Part shown: one piece after another, positions 58,461-64,000 of the stretch
Layout: every line of letters begins with the position of its first letter
Numbering within the stretch: the first letter of the stretch is position 1
From: Cymbidium sinense
Lineage: Eukaryota; Streptophyta; Magnoliopsida; Asparagales; Orchidaceae
Reading direction: 5' to 3'
DNA: 64,000 nt
Assembly: GCA_021442155.1 (NCBI GenBank)
Contig: CM038215.1
Coordinates: 208,562,982-208,626,981 of the forward strand
Position numbers and translations under genes: made by a program
The notes under the pieces: model-generated
The model's input: only the letters and a program-made list of their open reading frames with translations
Database searches by the model: none
Told to the model about the DNA's origin: nothing

Positions 58461-58510
58461 TAATAAAACATTTTGTGCATGTCAAGAGTTTGATTGAGCT
58501 TAGAGAGTTG

Positions 58511-59170
<660 letters not shown>

Positions 59171-61740
59171 TAGAATGTACTTTAAAATCCCATTAAACTC
59201 TACAAATCTCTATCATTTTTACTCTAGATCATAAGTTAACATCTTAAGATATCCTCTATTATAATTTTTATCCAAAAAAGTCATTCTTATGATAATCCCC
59301 AAACTAGGTCAATCTAAACTACCCTCAACATTTCTTCTAGTAACCTAACATTCAATTACATTCCTTCCATTTTATGTCCAATGGTACTTTAAAATTTTTG
59401 TTTCTTTTTCATTCTTAATTCAAAATTTAAGATAGATGTACTCAATAATTAATTATTGGAATGAATAAAATTTGTCTTTGATTGATTAATGCAAAAATTG
59501 GAAAAGTTATTTTCTTCGGGCGAGAGTTTTTTGGCCAACCCTTTGTTTTTTTTTTTTGGCAAAACAACAATTATTTTTCTAACTATATTCCTAATGATAA
59601 ATATTGCATACTTAAAAGTGGAGTTGATACATTTTAATGATATCATGGAGACAAATACATCCTAAGACTAATCAGCACATAATAAAATGCATTCCATGTT
59701 ATTATTTTAGTTATCTATCCTAACATGAATTTTAGTCTACATATATTTACTCATGAGGTCATTTCATGATGTGTATTAACTAGGTTTTTTTTGTTGATGA
59801 ATCCATGCATCAATGTTTTAAGATAATGAGGCATTTACTCAATCATTATATGCACTAAGGTATAAATTAGGTGTATTCATTTATTTGAAGGATTGAATAT
59901 TTTTGAAATTTTAAGAAGGTAAAATTCTAAGAGTTACATATTATTTTAAAAGTTTTAAATTATTATAAAGAGGTAACTTTTACATAAAATATTGAAAGAT
60001 ATAAGTCCTACAATCCCGAAATTACAATGACAGCCTATAAAAGAGAAAAGAAATGAGATTGCTTAGTTATACATAATTAGATCTACTTAATTGAATTTTA
60101 AATTTTATCTAGGCTAGGACTACTACTTCTTAGTGTGCTAAGATTCCAAGGCATATAAATTTAAATCATGCATTCAATAAAAGCGCTATATCAAGGAAAA
60201 TGATATGTAATTCAAATTATTTATTTTTAAATGAGAATATTTCTATATGCATATAGGTCTAACTTTATTTTTAATGTGCACTATTATTAGGGAGCTTTAA
60301 TCATTAAGTAGCTATATTTTATACTCATATATGAGATACAAAGATAATATTTTCAATTTAAAATAGCTAATGAGAAACTTAATTTTTAAGATTTTGAAAA
60401 ATAATTTTAATTTGATTACTAATTTATTAAAGTTGATAAAAAATATATCATCTTATAAGTTCAAAGCAAGTCATATGATTCTTAAATAAACCACTCTCAC
60501 TAGTAATAAAGAGAAAAATAATCAAGTCCTAAAACTATAAAAAATAATTAAATAACATACTTTATGTAAAAGAATAATAGCATAAGTTTATATAATTATC
60601 ATTATTAAATACTCTCAAAAAAATAGAAAAAAGTAGCTAGGCTTTGCATATACATACCAAGTTCTATATCCACTTAAAAATATAATCACAATAAAGTACA
60701 AGTTTAGGATTTTATTTACTTCTACTCCTTGTCACCTAGATCGCCCTTACTGCTCCTAGACTTATCTAGTCCCAGGGAACTCATAGAGGTGCATCTGTAC
60801 TCAATCGAAAACCTTCACTTGTATTACATTAACATATAAAAAAAAAGCATTAATATATAATCACTCCACAATTAAAAGTACGAGAAAAATTAAACAAACA
60901 TTTTTCAATTTATTTTAATGTATAAGCCTTTTAAGAAAATAAAGAGTAATAAATGTACATCTAGCACATAAAAGAAAAATAGTCTATTCTGATGCAAAAT
61001 AGCCAATTTTTTTGTGAAATTAAGTACCACATGGATCACCAATAGTCATAACACATGTATTAAAGGAAATAATAGTACAAAGTTAACCTTATCCTTATGT
61101 TAAATGACTAAAGTGGTGTCATTTATTATAGCATTTGAGTGCATGCAAAAATCTCAATATAAGGGTTAACTTATATGACTGTGATGCACTATTAGGCTAT
61201 CTCATCTTTAAGATTCTTTTGAGCATATTTTGTGCATGTAAAATAGTAAAATACCAAGTAAAACACATTAAATAGATAACACACAAATCACCAATCCTTT
61301 GCTTACCCATCCAAAAGTTTTATTATCTTAGATCTCTTATGGAGTAAATGTTAACAACTTGGACATATAATTATCACATCTCATCACATTACAACTTAAT
61401 GTAATCCATCATAAATCATAAACAACTTAGTAGTACAATATGATAGCTTAATTTATTTATCTTTCAAATATAGTTATATTATATAATACTTTAGTTGTAT
61501 TTAGAAATAAGACATTATGTATGTATATAATGGAAAATTTAAATCATTTATGCATTGTATGTAAGTTGATGGAAGGAATCAAATATGTTATTGTTTTGAC
61601 ATGTTTAAGAAGAGTTGGTTGAATGATAAAGCTATATTACATATTATATCTTTGTACAAATCCAAGAAGGCAACTCTTAAAATTTAATTAAACTTATTTT
61701 ATTCTTATTTGAATTATCATTTTTGTATGTTTATTTTTTT
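59171..61740. other. AT-rich DNA without recognisable genes
   Basis: No open frame above 65 codons and no element ends seen. 60720-60800 is a little GC-richer (CTAGATCGCCCTTACTGCTC at 60738) but carries no frame I can interpret. Confidence 0.4.
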
Positions 61741-62440
61741 AAAATTTCCATCTCGATCATATTAACCTTGCATTAATAATATCTCTTTAATGCTTCTCTC
61801 ATCTACTTGAATGCACCAAACTTCCTTTTCACTTGAAGCTCTTGAGTTAAGAGGAGTTGATTTGACCACAATTTGTAACCTTGGATTAGATTTTGGCCTT
61901 TTAAAAAGAGAAAGATGGAGAGAAGGAGAGCTTAACTTGCCTTGATTCATTGAATTAATTCATGAAGGATGAAAGAAATTATAGCCTCAAAAATATGTTA
62001 CTATTTATAAATTTTTAAAACTTAAAAAATTGATAATTGATAATAGTCCATTCATGATTGGACTATAATTTCTTAAGTGGCTAAGCTATAAAACAAAGTA
62101 TAATTTTTCACACTAACCCTATTATGTATTTACATAAAAATCAAACATAATGATTTTAGATTATTAGGCGATTATATATCACTATCACCTTTAGTCAAGA
62201 TCATAATGTCATTTACTTAGTTTTCTTAACTCTTTGTAAGGTTTAACTTATAAGTTCTATTTTAGTGTACGCATTTAATTTAAATTATGAGATCTACTTC
62301 GGTGGTACATTTAGTCCTTCCGTAGATTTATGTTCATGATAAACATTAGTTCTACAATGTCCTAGTTCTCATCATTGGGCTAATTTTCAGTCCATGAAGA
62401 TTATAAGGCCCATATATTTACATCACTTAATGAAATCCTC
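61740..62440 (-). repeat. Possible LTR in minus orientation
   Basis: Read on the minus strand, a GGGCC-containing start (62410) and TTAGCCCAATGATGAGAACTA (62355-62375) resemble the start of the LTRs at 56035 and 58511. A TATAAATAGTAACAT box follows near 61995, and an R/U5-like AATTAATTCAATGAATC and CTCTCC-rich stretch near 61950. Ends are not defined, so this is tentative. Confidence 0.35.
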
Positions 62441-62629
62441 TCATATGATCATTTACTATGCATGATGATGTAGAACATCAAAAGAGGAAATGAACTATCA
62501 CTAGGTCCCAAACTAAAGCTTGAACTCGAAAGGATTTTTTTGTAGACTTCATGTATAGATTTATATTTCATGTGTTGTATTATATAGTAATGACTATATT
62601 TAATCATGTATAAGTATTGAATTAGAGTT

Positions 62630-63170
62630 GTGGTTAAACATATATGAGTTAAAGTGTCAATTTCATAGGTGTGGGCCTAGTGCCTCAGTGCTACCTTTCT
62701 GGTTTCTTGACACTACACTCTATAGGTTTTAACATTTAACATTATTGAGAAGCTAGCGCCTTGGAGCTATAATATGATGTGTTAGTGCTGGACTATGACA
62801 TCGCAGTTCCACGACATTGTGAAATGATTGTTACAACTTCTTTTCAATTTTTTGGTAGCTTTCTCCCTAAGGGATGCGTCCCTTGGAGTATTGTAGTTAT
62901 TTAAACACCTATTATGACCTAATGAAGAACTTTTGGCTATTTGTGTGATATTTGGAGTGAAAACTCTTTGGATGGAGCTTGGTGGTTTGTTGTTTGGGAG
63001 ATTCACTGATCTCTTGCTACTGTTCTACTTGGGTGAGTAAAACTTTTGACTTCTTTTACTTCGGTGAGTGAAAGATCTTCATATCTTTTCCACTTAATTT
63101 GGTGAGTGGAAGGATATTGGAGCATCTTTTTCTCCACATCCTTCTCTGCGTGATCACACATCACCAATTT
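62630..63170. repeat. Possible retroelement LTR remnant
   Basis: GC-richer block with paired phrases GTGCCTCAGTGCTACC (62681), GCGCCTTGGAGCT (62756) and TAGTGCTGGACT (62783), then TGGTGAGTGGAAGG-like repeats (63024-63112). Such word repetition is common in retroelement LTRs, but no ends or coding part are visible. Confidence 0.25.
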
Positions 63171-63420
63171 TTAATATTAAAGCCTAAGGTTTGGAGGCGT
63201 AGAGAAAATACTCACGAATAATTCATATCATATATAAGCAAGTTTAGTTCTATACTTTAGATTTTGTGTAATTTCCTTTATAAAATTAATGATTTTGCAA
63301 GAAAATGCATGCTAAATATGTTGTAGGAAATTCTATGAATGTTTTTGTTACTACCAATTAGTTATCTCTACTATAAAGCCTAGTCTTTCCCATACTTAAC
63401 TTTATCATAAGCCATCATTC

Positions 63421-63777
63421 TTGAGTGACAAAAAAATTTTTTTAGGGGGGGGGGGGAATTTATTGCCACAACAAAAGGGGTACAAGGTCCTTGAAGAAGA
63501 CAAATCTCTAAACTACCACTCAAAGAGCTACAATAATTCTAAAGAGATAAATCCCCTACCTATTACATCAAAAGCAAATGAAAAAAAAACAAAAGCAAAG
63601 GAAAATATAGAGAAAAAGACTAGCTCAACACTAGCACATGGGTCCTCTGAGAATAGCATAAACCTTCAAGATCCTAGACCTCCTGAGAAAAGGATAGTGC
63701 ACTTAAGAGATTCCAAAACCTACAAAAGAGTCCTGCATGAAGCTTTAAGAAGATATAATCACAAACAAATGAAATAA
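63421..63777 (+). CDS. Unrecognised open frame of 118 codons
   Basis: A hydrophilic, lysine-rich frame: MSDKKIFLGGGGN at the start, a KANEKKTKAKENIEKK stretch near residues 52-67, and RIVHLRDSKTYKRVLHEALR near the end. It has no membrane segment and no motif I know. The first dozen codons run through a 12-G homopolymer (63445-63456). The true start is doubtful and the frame may continue from further upstream. It is coding-like in composition from about 63460 and differs from the AT-rich flanks. It may be a retroelement gag or spacer piece. Confidence 0.25.
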   Translation: MSDKKIFLGGGGNLLPQQKGYKVLEEDKSLNYHSKSYNNSKEINPLPITSKANEKKTKAKENIEKKTSSTLAHGSSENSINLQDPRPPEKRIVHLRDSKTYKRVLHEALRRYNHKQMK

Positions 63778-64000
63778 AGTTAGGCAAAAAATTTGAACAA
63801 AGTAAAAAAAGAAACTCTCAGGTAAGGCTCAAGCTCAGTCACAATCATCCCTAGGGATAACAAAATATGTGAGCCTTTGAAATTCAGTAGAATGGTGACA
63901 ATCCCATATGATGCTACTAGCCCAAGAGATAATATGAAAAACATACCAGCCATCATAGCCCACTTACCTTGATTTAGGCATTCATCTACAGATCAATAGC
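63778..64000. other. Right edge of the window
   Basis: Same moderately AT-rich composition as the open frame before it. Short frames with stops; nothing recognisable. Confidence 0.3.

Overview
The window looks like repeat-packed intergenic DNA from an angiosperm nuclear genome. It is AT-rich and consists almost entirely of decayed retrotransposons nested in one another. I see no bacterial genes, no operons, no CRISPR array, and no recognisable rRNA or tRNA gene. The only candidate host gene is a small membrane protein at 47084-47353. The taxon cannot be pinned down from sequence reading alone.

1-39192 is a self-nested cluster of one Ty3/gypsy family of the Tat/Ogre-like type, and every copy reads on the minus strand. 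Element A covers 1-16982: RNase H and RT, protease, gag, a 2.6-kb 5' leader, a tRNA-Arg-type primer site, then a 7.7-kb LTR at 9236-16982. Element A sits inside the gag region of an older copy, element 2. Element 2 keeps a gag fragment (16983-18205), leader, primer site (18715-18731) and a 5' LTR starting at 18740. That LTR (B) ends at 39192 and is split by two more LTRs. One is a solo LTR, D (19601-26801), with a perfect 5-bp target duplication CTATT and an internal 4.5-kb inversion. The other is a truncated LTR, C (about 29423-35908). The LTRs carry degenerate GGTCAA/TTGACC-rich tandem repeats.

The most unusual structure is in the 5' leader of element A, at 6641-8640. About two dozen units, each 70-95 bp long, form hairpins with a near-constant 10-nt loop. 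Their stems change sequence from unit to unit, mostly with matching changes on both arms. Element 2 has a single clear unit of the same kind. I regard this as the best candidate for an undescribed structure.

39193-45876 holds short flanking DNA and a full-length but broken plant L1 LINE (39728-45861, plus strand) with 15-bp target duplications. 45877-47590 is the only stretch resembling unique host DNA and contains the small gene. 47590-54442 is RTE-type LINEs: a 5'-truncated fragment, then a full-length minus-strand RTE interrupted by a full-length plus-strand RTE, both with target duplications. A non-autonomous hAT-like element follows at 54837-55330. A badly decayed chromovirus-like gypsy element with two LTRs follows at about 56035-59170. 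The rest, 59200-64000, is AT-rich with two weak LTR-like stretches and one unrecognised open frame at 63421-63777.

No genes here work together as a pathway. The elements interact only through nesting, and the insertion order can be read. Element 2 is oldest in its cluster, with C, D and A later. The minus RTE is older than the plus RTE inside it.
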